A stretch of 64,000 bases of DNA from Sphaerisporangium rufum. GTDB lineage: Bacteria; Actinomycetota; Actinomycetes; Streptosporangiales; Streptosporangiaceae. The translations under genes were made by a program, and so were the position numbers. Below are positions 56,976 through 64,000 of this stretch, in pieces. The stretch is taken from positions 1-64,000 of the forward strand of contig NZ_BOOU01000004.1 of the NCBI RefSeq assembly GCF_016863395.1, written 5' to 3'. Every line of letters starts with the position of its first letter. The first letter of the stretch is position 1. The notes beneath the pieces were generated by a model. That model saw only the letters and a list, made by a program, of their open reading frames with translations, did not search any database and had not been told where the DNA came from.

Positions 56976-57629
56976 TCAGAAGGTGAAGCCGCCGGGGCGG
57001 CCGTTGCGGTCGGCGATCAGGCCGGCCAGGGTGGCGATGGCGATCTCCGGCGGGGTGCGGGAACCGATGTTCAGGCCGATCGGCCGGTGCACTCGGGCGA
57101 TGTCGGCGTCCGGGACGCCCAGCTCGGCCAGCGCGGCCAGGTGCGGGGCGGTGTGGCGCGGGCTGCCCATCACGCCGATCCACCGGCAGTGCAGCGCGAG
57201 CAGGTCCCGGAGCATCATGCCCAGCTCGGCGCGGTCGTGGTCGGTGACCACGACGTCCACCGTGCCGTCCAGCCAGGCCGGCGGAGCGGTGGCCACCGGC
57301 AGGCCCTGCTCGCCGACCGCCGCCGCCCGCTCGGCGTCGGGTTCCAGCAGCAGCGGGTGGTAGCCGATGTCGGTGCCGTAGCGGAGCAGGTGGCCTGCCA
57401 CCGGCGAGGCGAACACCGCCACCAGGGTGCGCCCTTCGGGCGGAACGGGGATCTCGCCGTGCGCGGCGGCGCACGCCGGGTCCGTCCCAGCCGCCGCCGA
57501 GCCGTGGTGCGGCGAGTCCGCGCCCGCCGGCCCTCCCGGCACGTCCGCCCTCGCCGACCATCCCGGCGTGTCCGCCCTCGCCGGCCCGTCCGAGGCGTCC
57601 GTGCCCGCCGGTCGTGCGTGGTCCGCCAT
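56976..57629 (-). CDS. XdhC-like NAD-binding protein
   Basis: 217 residues from ATG at 57629, chosen for AGGAG upstream. After about 60 disordered residues it has the XdhC Rossmann domain: LVAVFASPVAGHLLRYGTDIGYHPLLLEPDAERAA, VVVTDHDRAELGMMLRDLLALHCRWIGVMGSPRHT, and RVHRPIGLNIGSRTPPEIAIATLAGLIADRNG. The N-terminal CoxI half is absent. XdhC proteins help insert the sulfurated molybdenum cofactor into xanthine-dehydrogenase-type enzymes; none is encoded in the window, so it may serve an enzyme elsewhere. Confidence 0.8.
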   Translation of the reverse strand: MADHARPAGTDASDGPARADTPGWSARADVPGGPAGADSPHHGSAAAGTDPACAAAHGEIPVPPEGRTLVAVFASPVAGHLLRYGTDIGYHPLLLEPDAERAAAVGEQGLPVATAPPAWLDGTVDVVVTDHDRAELGMMLRDLLALHCRWIGVMGSPRHTAPHLAALAELGVPDADIARVHRPIGLNIGSRTPPEIAIATLAGLIADRNGRPGGFTF

Positions 57630-57873
57630 CAGGACTCCTTCCAGGCCGGCCCACCGTGGGTGGCCGCTGATCGGCAGTCTCCCATCCGGCCGCGGGTCCC
57701 GGGCCATCCGGCCGGCCGGGGCGTGTCCACGGCGCCGGAGGAGTTCGGTGACGGGGTTGCGGTCGGCGTTAACTGCGGTTTCGCGTGGAGCTTTGCGGGC
57801 TTAGAGGGTGATTTGTCGGACGGCGGCCTTACGATCTCCGCCAGGGGAACCGGTACGACGGACGGGTGGCGGG

Positions 57874-59553
57874 ATGCGGAGTCGGTGGCCGGTGCTCATG
57901 GTCGCCATGGTGGCGCTGATGATGGCCGCCGGGGCGTTCGCGTTGCTGCTCGCGCCCGAACCGGCGGAGGTGGCGGCACAGCGCCCGATGCCCACCTCGC
58001 CGCGGCCCGAAACGCCCCCCGGGTCCGGGGCGCCCGCGGAGGCCCCGCCGGGCGCCGGGTCCGGTGCCCAGGCGGCCACACCCCCGCCGGCCGTGGTCGC
58101 CACCGACCCGGCCGGGACGGCGGGCTCGCCGCCCGCCGGCACTCCGGCCGCCGCCCAGGACACCCCGGAGGCGGTGGCGGAACGGTACTTCACCGCGTGG
58201 CGGGCCGGGGACTTCGCCGCGATGGCGGGGCTGGTGGCCGATCCGCCCGCCGACTTCGCCGATCGGCACCGCCGGTTCAGCGCCGACCTCGGGGTCACCT
58301 CGCTCACCCTCACCCCCGGCGCGATGGCCCGCCCGGCGGCGGACGCGGCCGAGGTGCCCTTCCACGGCGTCCGGGAGGTCACCGGCATCGGCGCCTGGGA
58401 GTTCGACTCGGCCCTGCGCCTGACCCCGGCCGGCGGCGGCTGGCGGGTGCGGTGGTCGCCGGAGACCCTGCACCCGGCGCTGAAGGACGGCGGCAGCCTG
58501 CGGCTGCGCCGTACCGAGGAGCGCCGTCCGGCGAACCTCACCCGCGAGGGCAAGCCGTTCCCGGCGGACAGCCGGGCCGGCGACTACTTCACCGGCCTGG
58601 ACGGGCGGACCACCCGGCTGGCGCTGGAGGAGCAGCCCTCTGGAAAGGTGCTGCTCTCCTCCCCCGAGCCGCCGGCCGGCACCCGGACGACCATCGCCGC
58701 CCGGGTGCAGGCCGCCGCCGCGAAGGCGGTGGACGCCGCCGGGCGCCCGGCCGCGATCGTCGCGCTGGACACCGGGTCCGGGCAGATCCGCGCGGTCGCC
58801 GACACGCTCGGCGGCCGGCGGGCGTTCAACGGGCTGTACCCGCCGGGGTCGTCGTTCAAGGTGGTCACCGCGGCGGCGCTGCTCGGCGCCGGGCTCGGCC
58901 CGGACGCGCAGGTGGGTTGCCCGGCCTCCTACACGCTGCCGAACGGCCGGACCTTCACCAACGACGGCGGCGCCGACCGTGGCACCGTCTCGCTGACCAT
59001 GGCCTTCGCCCATTCCTGCAACACCACCTTCGCCCGGCAGGCGTACGAGCGGCTGGCGGGCGACCGGCTGCGCGCCGAGGCCGCCGACCGGTTCGGGTTC
59101 CGGGAGAAGCCGGGGCTCGCCTACTGCCGGATCCGCCCGGCCACCACCCCGGACGAGCTGGGCAGCGACGCCATCGGGCAGAACTCGGTGCAGGCCAGCC
59201 CGCTATGCATGGCCGAGGTGGCCGCCGCGGTGGCGAGCGGGACCTGGCGGCCGGCGACGCTGGCAGAGACGCCGCCGGCCGGTTCGGTGCCGCCGGTGCC
59301 GCTGGACGGCGGGGTCGCCGCCGCGCTGCGCGACATGATGCGCGCCGTGGTGACCGGCGGCACCGCCGCGCAGGCCGGGCTGCCGGACGGTACGGCGGGC
59401 AAGACCGGAACCGCCGAGGTGTCCGGTGCCGCGTCACACGCGTGGTTCATCGGCTACCGGAAATCACTGGCGTTCGCCGTCTTCGTGCAGAACGGCGGCA
59501 GCGGCCCGAAGGTGGCCGCCCCGATCGCCGCACGCTTCCTGCGCGCCCTGTGA
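57874..59553 (+). CDS. NTF2-domain penicillin-binding transpeptidase (catalytic motifs intact)
   Basis: 559 residues from ATG at 57874. An N-terminal membrane helix (VLMVAMVALMMAAGAFALLLA), a Pro/Ala/Thr-rich linker to about 95, an NTF2-like (MecA_N) domain at about 97-210, then the transpeptidase domain. Catalytic Ser326 and Lys329 (PPGSSFKVV), Ser381-Cys-Asn383 (AHSCNT) and Lys510-Thr-Gly512 (GKTGTAE) are all present. It lacks the PBP dimerisation domain of typical class B enzymes, so it goes straight from NTF2 to catalytic domain. It crosslinks peptidoglycan; low-affinity relatives give beta-lactam tolerance. Its dead relative is at 4215-6113. Confidence 0.88.
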   Translation: MRSRWPVLMVAMVALMMAAGAFALLLAPEPAEVAAQRPMPTSPRPETPPGSGAPAEAPPGAGSGAQAATPPPAVVATDPAGTAGSPPAGTPAAAQDTPEAVAERYFTAWRAGDFAAMAGLVADPPADFADRHRRFSADLGVTSLTLTPGAMARPAADAAEVPFHGVREVTGIGAWEFDSALRLTPAGGGWRVRWSPETLHPALKDGGSLRLRRTEERRPANLTREGKPFPADSRAGDYFTGLDGRTTRLALEEQPSGKVLLSSPEPPAGTRTTIAARVQAAAAKAVDAAGRPAAIVALDTGSGQIRAVADTLGGRRAFNGLYPPGSSFKVVTAAALLGAGLGPDAQVGCPASYTLPNGRTFTNDGGADRGTVSLTMAFAHSCNTTFARQAYERLAGDRLRAEAADRFGFREKPGLAYCRIRPATTPDELGSDAIGQNSVQASPLCMAEVAAAVASGTWRPATLAETPPAGSVPPVPLDGGVAAALRDMMRAVVTGGTAAQAGLPDGTAGKTGTAEVSGAASHAWFIGYRKSLAFAVFVQNGGSGPKVAAPIAARFLRAL

Positions 59554-59716
59554 CCCCGGACCGGCGCGCGGGCGGCTCGAAAGTTTCACGATCGGCTCCG
59601 CCTGCGGCGCCGGCCGGAGAGATCGCGAACGCAGCCGGTCGACGGCGGTCTCCGGCCCGCCGCAGACTCGGCGGCCGGGCCGCCCGGCGTCCGGGCGCCG
59701 AGCCACGCGCGTTGAC

Positions 59717-59730
59717 TGTTAACGCTAACA
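59717..59730. promoter_or_regulatory. LacI-type operator-like palindrome before the metalloprotease gene
   Basis: TGTTAACGCTAACA is a near-perfect inverted repeat centred on CG, the form of many LacI-family operators. TTGACT at 59712-59717 touches its left edge and could be the -35 box of the following gene, which starts 67 bases downstream with AGGAGG before the ATG. No LacI gene is in the window. Confidence 0.5.
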
Positions 59731-59796
59731 CAACCTAGCGATTGGTCAGCAGGCCGTCATCGGCCGCGTTCCGTCCGACCGCCTAGGAGGCCCCCC

Positions 59797-60630
59797 ATGA
59801 GACATCGGCGTCTGGCCGCCGTGCCCTTTCTGATCATCGGACTGCTCTTCTCGCTCGGCGGCGTCGCGCGGGCGTCCGCCGTCGCCGCCGACGACTGGAA
59901 CCCGCCGGCCAACCTCGTCACCCCGCTCAACCAGGTCTGGCAGCACGTGGAATCGACCTACGGAAACCCCTACGGGTTCCGCAACTACGGCTGGGACCAG
60001 GTCATGGCCAACCGCGGCTCGATCAACTACTGCGTCCGCTGGGACTCCCCGGCCAAGGTGTCCGTCTCGCTGCGCGACCAGATCCACGCCACCCTCGCCC
60101 GCCAGTTCAAGAAGTGGATGGACGTGATGGCCGGTCACAACGGCTGGCCGTACGCGAACGTACCGGTCAAGGTGGTCGGCTGGGCGGTCCGCGACCGGGC
60201 CCAGCTGCAGTGGAGCGACTCCTCGGTGGACGTCTACGTCAACGACATCAACGAGAACGCGCCGCAGTGCTCGCGGCCCTGCGGCCGGTTCTTCCACCAG
60301 GACGGCGACTACGGCGGCTGCCCGGGCGGCGCGGCGCACCACTACGACATGTCGCTGTGGCTCACCGCCGGGATGGGCGGCGGCGCGGGCGGCGACTGGG
60401 GCCAGCGCATCGGCAGCGAGTACTTCGTCAACAACCTCAACGCCGACAACGTGCACATCCTGCTCCATGAAATGGGGCATTCGTTCGGCCTGGACGACTT
60501 CTACGACTGGACCCCGTCCGGAGTGGGCGGCTTCCTGATGAAGGCCGGCTCGGCCGCGTACATCACCGAGTTCGACAAGTGGATGTTCCGCGACTGGTGG
60601 CGGCACCTGAAGTCCCGGTACGGCTACTGA
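59797..60630 (+). CDS. Secreted zinc metalloprotease-like protein, HEMGHSFGLDD
   Basis: 277 residues with a clear signal peptide (RHRRLAAVPFLIIGLLFSLGGVARASA). The zinc site is HEMGHSFGLDDFYDW at about residues 223-237, with the HExxHxxG core of metzincin-like proteases. Four cysteines (C76, and CSRPC/GGCPGG near 165-180) may form disulfides. DQIHATLARQFKKWMDVMAGHNGWPYANVPVKVVGWAVRD is shared by secreted actinobacterial and fungal relatives. It is an extracellular hydrolase with unknown substrate. AGGAGG precedes the ATG. Confidence 0.82.
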   Translation: MRHRRLAAVPFLIIGLLFSLGGVARASAVAADDWNPPANLVTPLNQVWQHVESTYGNPYGFRNYGWDQVMANRGSINYCVRWDSPAKVSVSLRDQIHATLARQFKKWMDVMAGHNGWPYANVPVKVVGWAVRDRAQLQWSDSSVDVYVNDINENAPQCSRPCGRFFHQDGDYGGCPGGAAHHYDMSLWLTAGMGGGAGGDWGQRIGSEYFVNNLNADNVHILLHEMGHSFGLDDFYDWTPSGVGGFLMKAGSAAYITEFDKWMFRDWWRHLKSRYGY

Positions 60631-60637
60631 CCGGCCC

Positions 60638-60667
60638 GGCCCCGGCGGATGTCAGGCCGTCGGGGCC
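60638..60667. terminator. Bidirectional terminator hairpin
   Basis: An 11-bp stem with one G-U pair: GGCCCCGGCGG (60638-60648) with CCGTCGGGGCC (60657-60667), 8-base loop. It lies between the convergent metalloprotease and SpoIIM-like genes and overlaps the end of the latter. Confidence 0.55.
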
Positions 60668-61641
60668 AGGTCGGGGGCGCGTTCCAGGTCGCCGGTCTCG
60701 CCGGCGCGCAGCGCGCGGCGGCCGAAGTAGGCCACATACGCCAGGAACGCGCCCTCGGCGACCACGCCGATGGCGATCCGCGCCCAGGTGGGCAGCGGGG
60801 ACGGGGTGACCATCGCCTCGATCAGCCCGGAGACCAGCAGCACCACCACCAGGCCGAGCGCCACGCTCACCACCGCGCGGCCCTGCTCGGCCAGCGCCTC
60901 GGCGCGCCGCCGCGGCCCGGGGTCGATCGCCGTCCAGCCCAGGCGCATGCCGGCGGCGGCGGCCAGGAAGACCGCGGTCAGCTCCAGCAGGCCGTGCGGG
61001 GTGATCAGGCCGAAGAAGATGTCCAGCCGGTCGCGGGAGGCCATCAGGCCGCCGGTCACCCCGACGTTCAAGGCGTTCTGCCACAGCACGTACGGGATGG
61101 GCAGGCCGAGCAGCACCGAGGACGCGATGACGGTCATCGACACCCAGGCGTTGTTGATCCACACCTGCCCGGCGAACGCGGTGGCCGGGTGCTCCGAGTA
61201 ATAGTCGGCGAAGTCCCGCTCGACGAGCTGCTTGATCTGCTCGGGCGTGGCGATGGCGGACTGGACGGCCGGGTCGCCGGCCACCCAGGCGCCGAGCACC
61301 AGCGAGACGGCGAGAAACGCCAGCGCGGTGCCGGCCCACCACCAGCGGGCGCGGTAGGCGACGACCGGGAAGGAGACGGTGAAGAACCGGGCGAACTCCC
61401 GCCAGGCCGGGGTGTGCGCGCCGGTGACCGCCGACCGGGCCCGGGCCACCAGGGCCGACAGCCGGCCCACCAGCAGCCGGTCGGTGCCGGACCGGACGAT
61501 CGACAGGTGGGTGGCGGTGCGCTGGTAGAGCTCGACCAGCTCGTCGACCTCCGGCCCGCTCAGCGAGCCCCGGCGCCGGACCAGCTCCTCCAGCCGGTCC
61601 CACGACGGCTGGTGCGCGGCGGCGAACGCGTCGATGTCCAC
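60652..61641 (-). CDS. Stage II sporulation protein M-like membrane protein
   Basis: 329 residues from GTG at 61641. A cytoplasmic helical N-terminus (about 1-95, DIDAFAAAHQPSWDRLEELVRRRGSLSGPEVDELVELYQRTATHLSIVR) leads to the SpoIIM/DUF95 domain with about five membrane helices (AGTALAFLAVSLVLGAWVAG; NAWVSMTVIASSVLLGLPIPYVLW; GLITPHGLLELTAVFLAAAAGMRLGW; VVSVALGLVVVLLVSGLIEAMV; IAIGVVAEGAFLAYVAYF). In actinobacteria it usually accompanies an RDD protein and the MoxR-DUF58 group; here the MoxR group is 7 kb away and no RDD gene is seen. Starts with no Shine-Dalgarno, probably leaderless. Confidence 0.82.
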   Translation of the reverse strand: MDIDAFAAAHQPSWDRLEELVRRRGSLSGPEVDELVELYQRTATHLSIVRSGTDRLLVGRLSALVARARSAVTGAHTPAWREFARFFTVSFPVVAYRARWWWAGTALAFLAVSLVLGAWVAGDPAVQSAIATPEQIKQLVERDFADYYSEHPATAFAGQVWINNAWVSMTVIASSVLLGLPIPYVLWQNALNVGVTGGLMASRDRLDIFFGLITPHGLLELTAVFLAAAAGMRLGWTAIDPGPRRRAEALAEQGRAVVSVALGLVVVLLVSGLIEAMVTPSPLPTWARIAIGVVAEGAFLAYVAYFGRRALRAGETGDLERAPDLAPTA

Positions 61642-61648
61642 GAGGACG

Positions 61649-61654
61649 AGCCTA
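61649..61654 (-). promoter_or_regulatory. -10 box for a leaderless SpoIIM-like transcript
   Basis: TAGGCT on the minus strand ends seven bases before the GTG start, so transcription would begin at the start codon itself. This mirrors the TAGATT seen at 420-425. Confidence 0.45.
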
Positions 61655-61728
61655 TTGCCCCGGCCCGCCCGGCGGGTCCGGGACCGATCGGCGGGCCGGC
61701 CGGGTGGAAGCGGCCGGTTCTGAGCCGC

Positions 61729-63258
61729 TCAGACGACGTCGAAGTTGGACATCATCATCATGTCCTCGTGTTCGAGGTTGTGGCAGTGCATGACATAGCG
61801 GCCGCGGTAGCCGGTGAACCGCACCAGGATCTCGGCCACCTCCGAGCCGCCGAGGTCGATCGTGTCCTTCCAGCCCCGGTCGGTGGCTCGCGGGCCGCGC
61901 CCGTTGCGGCTCAGGATCTGGAAGTGGGCCAGGTGCAGGTGGACCGGGTGGTGGACGTCGGCGATGATGCGCCACACCTCGGTGGTGCCGAGCCGCACCC
62001 GCGCGTCGGCGCGGCGGGTGTCGAACGGCTTACCGTTCACCGTCCACATCGCCTGGCGGTGCTCGCCGTGGCCGCCGACGCCCCGGCCGAACAGGAATTT
62101 CCGGTTGGCGACCGCGTCCCGCCGGGACACCGGCTCGGCGGCGACCAGGCGGGACGGCACCCGGCTGTCGTCGGCGGCCTTGCGCACCACGTCGAAGCGC
62201 ATCACGTGGCTCAGGTTCCCTTCGCCGAACTCGTTGGCCAGCCTGACCTTGGTGCCGACCGGGTAGGCGGAGAAGTCGACGACCACGTCGAACCGCTCGG
62301 CGGGGGCGATGTCGATCCGGGCGTGCCCGGCCGGGGCGGGCAGCAGGCCGGCGTCGCTGCCGATCTGGACGAACGCCGGCCCGGACGGCGGGGGCGGGTC
62401 GAGGGCGAGCCGGTAGCGGCGCGCGTTGGACCCGTTCAGGAACCGCAGGCGGTACCGCGCGGCCGACACCGCCATCCGCGGCCACGGCGCGCCGTTGACC
62501 AGGATGACGTCGCCGAGCACCCCGTCGCGGTAGGCCTCCTCGACGCCCGGCCGGTCGCGCAGCGCCGGGTCCAGGGCGGGGTAGCGCAGCGAGCCGTCGG
62601 CGGCGAAGGCGCGGTCGCCGATGAGCAGCGGGATCTCCCGCTCGCCCTTCGGCAGCGGCAGTGCCTCCTCCTCGTCGTCGCGGACCAGGTGGAAACCGGC
62701 CAGGCCCCGGTAGACCTGCGGGCCGGTGAAGTCCATCCGGTGGTCGTGGTACCAGAGCGTCGCGGCGGGCTGGTCCAGCGGGTAGACGTACTCCTTGGCC
62801 GCCCCGCCGGGCCGGATGACGTCGGTGGGGTAGCCGTCGTGTTCCGCCGGGGTCTTGCCGCCGTGCAGGTGCACGACGGTCGGGACCGCCAGCGTGTTGC
62901 GGTGCGTCACCACCGTGCGGCGGCCGCGACGCGACTCGATGGTCGGGCCGGGGAACCTGCCGTCGTATCCCCAGATCTCGGTCTGCAGCCCCGGCAGGAT
63001 CTCCACCGCGGCGGCGCGCTGGGTGATCTCGTAGTGGTCGGCCGCGCCGTCGGAGCGCACCGGCTTCAGCACCGGGGGGACGGGCAGCGGCACGGTGAAC
63101 GGGGCGGGGAGGTGGGCCTGGCTGCGCAGCAGCCGGCCGGTGCTCCCCCCGGCGCTCGCGCCGCGCTCGAACGGCCCGCCGTCGCCGCAGGCGGCCAGCG
63201 CCGGCGCGGACAGCGCGGCCGCGCCGGCCAGTCGCAGGACCTCGCGTCGGCCGAGCAT
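61729..63258 (-). CDS. Multicopper oxidase (CotA/CueO-like), exported
   Basis: 509 residues from ATG at 63258 (a GTG one codon earlier is possible). A Tat-like signal (GRREVLRLAGAAALSAPALAAC) ends in a lipobox-like AAC. Copper ligands are complete: HLHGG, WYHDH, HPVHLHL and HCHNLEHEDMM, the last giving the type 1 Cys-His and an axial Met. The internal domain contains PLLIGDRAFAADGSLRYP as in bilirubin-oxidase-like members. It oxidises phenols, metals or bilirubin with O2 outside the membrane. Its start overlaps the stop of the MMPL gene upstream, so both are in one operon. Confidence 0.9.
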   Translation of the reverse strand: MLGRREVLRLAGAAALSAPALAACGDGGPFERGASAGGSTGRLLRSQAHLPAPFTVPLPVPPVLKPVRSDGAADHYEITQRAAAVEILPGLQTEIWGYDGRFPGPTIESRRGRRTVVTHRNTLAVPTVVHLHGGKTPAEHDGYPTDVIRPGGAAKEYVYPLDQPAATLWYHDHRMDFTGPQVYRGLAGFHLVRDDEEEALPLPKGEREIPLLIGDRAFAADGSLRYPALDPALRDRPGVEEAYRDGVLGDVILVNGAPWPRMAVSAARYRLRFLNGSNARRYRLALDPPPPSGPAFVQIGSDAGLLPAPAGHARIDIAPAERFDVVVDFSAYPVGTKVRLANEFGEGNLSHVMRFDVVRKAADDSRVPSRLVAAEPVSRRDAVANRKFLFGRGVGGHGEHRQAMWTVNGKPFDTRRADARVRLGTTEVWRIIADVHHPVHLHLAHFQILSRNGRGPRATDRGWKDTIDLGGSEVAEILVRFTGYRGRYVMHCHNLEHEDMMMMSNFDVV

Positions 63259-64000
63259 CACGCATCGCCCTTCTCGAGGGCGATGCGGGGCATGACCCGG
63301 GCGAGGCCGCGGGGCAGCCACCAGGCGCGGGCGCCGAACAGCTGCATGACCGCCGGGACGATGAGGCAGCGGATGACCAGGGCGTCCAGGAACACGGCCA
63401 CCGCGAGCCCGAGTCCGAACTGCTTCAGCATCCGGTCCGGGCTGAGCAGGAACCCGGCGAAGACCACCACCATGATCGCCGCCGCCGCGGTGACGACCCG
63501 GCCGGTGGTCGCCATGCCCTCGCGGACGGCCGCGCCGGCGTCGCGCCGGCGCTCCCATTCCTCGTGCATGCGCGACAGGAGGAACACCTCGTAGTCCATC
63601 GACAGGCCGAAGGCGATGGCGAAGATCAGTACCGGGACGAACGCCTCGACCGGGCCGGGCTCGATGCCGAGCAGGCCGCCGAGCAGGCCCTGCTGGAACA
63701 CCAGCGTGACCACGCCCATCGCCGCGGCGACGCTGAGCAGGTTGAGCACCGCGGCCTTGATCGGGATGAGGATCGAGCGGAAGACCAGCAGGAGCAGCAG
63801 GGACGACAGCCCGACGACGGCGATGACGAAGATCGGCAGGCGGTCGGTGACGGCGGCGGCGAAGTCCTCGGCGGCGGCCGTCCCGCCGCCGATCAGGACG
63901 GTGGTGCCGGTCTGCCGGGCCACCGGCGGCAGCACGTCCTCGCGGAGCCGGCGCACCAGGTCGGCGGTGCGGGTGTCCTGCGGCTGGTAGGCCGAGAAGG
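63258..64000 (-). CDS. MMPL-family (RND) transporter, C-terminal part, runs off the window
   Basis: About 247 residues are seen; the frame continues past 64000. It holds the last RND transmembrane block: FVIAVVGLSSLLLLLVFRSILIPIKAAVLNLLSVAAAMGVVTLVFQ, VPVLIFAIAFGLSMDYEVFLLSRMHEEW (with the MDYEVFL proton-relay motif), GRVVTAAAAIMVVVFAGFLLSP and FGLGLAVAVFLDALVIRCLIVPAVMQLFG, and ends WWLPRGLARVMPRIALEKGDA. Family members export lipids, siderophores or drugs. The substrate is unknown. The stop overlaps the start of the multicopper oxidase gene. Confidence 0.9.
   Translation of the reverse strand, partial: FSAYQPQDTRTADLVRRLREDVLPPVARQTGTTVLIGGGTAAAEDFAAAVTDRLPIFVIAVVGLSSLLLLLVFRSILIPIKAAVLNLLSVAAAMGVVTLVFQQGLLGGLLGIEPGPVEAFVPVLIFAIAFGLSMDYEVFLLSRMHEEWERRRDAGAAVREGMATTGRVVTAAAAIMVVVFAGFLLSPDRMLKQFGLGLAVAVFLDALVIRCLIVPAVMQLFGARAWWLPRGLARVMPRIALEKGDA

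Overview
The window is high-GC actinobacterial chromosome. Gene content and order point to the Streptosporangiales, most likely Thermomonosporaceae (Actinomadura/Thermomonospora-like). The pointers are the conserved blocks prfB/ftsEX/smpB/tmRNA and mtrAB-lpqB-comF-hpf-secA, a DasR-type GntR regulator with a PTS for N-acetylglucosamine, DUF397 and DUF6247 proteins, WXG100-like pairs, and many GTG/TTG starts with 4-base overlaps. No rRNA, IS element, integrase or CRISPR array was seen. The family name is an inference; the phylum is secure.

Layout. 1-1.7 kb: the C-terminus of an HtrA-like protease, then a translationally coupled WXG100-like pair. 1.7-10 kb: a secreted amidohydrolase, tmRNA, then on the minus strand ftsE-ftsX-smpB followed by a transpeptidase-fold lipoprotein with all three catalytic motifs lost, and prfB. 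10-25.6 kb: a lipoprotein, the giant NAD-glutamate dehydrogenase, an FAD oxidase, acetoacetyl-CoA synthetase, an ArsR regulator, three HAD proteins, and a sigma factor with its CU044_5270 partner. 25.7-34.2 kb: a complete amino-sugar PTS module (EI, HPr, EIIA, EIIB, EIIC, SIS-domain deaminase, NagZ-type glycosidase, DasR-like regulator) around a perfect 24-bp palindromic operator.

34.3-47.2 kb is conserved housekeeping: an Rv3235-like protein, secA, a HGxxPAAW membrane protein, a YcaQ-like glycosylase, a NarL-type regulator, hpf, comF, lpqB, mtrB and mtrA. 47.4-53.7 kb is a tightly coupled run of membrane protein, DUF4129, a small repeat ORF, DUF4350, MoxR ATPase and DUF58.

53.7-57 kb looks like a small accessory island. 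It has a less uniform GC-rich composition, a DUF397 gene behind a broken regulator, a frameshifted hydrolase with a leader ORF, an ABM monooxygenase, and a candidate toxin-antitoxin pair. It ends in a decayed copy of the 3' end of the DUF58 gene that bounds it on the left, followed by short tandem repeats. 57-64 kb: XdhC-like protein, an intact NTF2-transpeptidase (the catalytically complete relative of the dead one at 4.2-6.1 kb), a secreted metalloprotease, a SpoIIM-like membrane protein, a multicopper oxidase and the end of an MMPL transporter.
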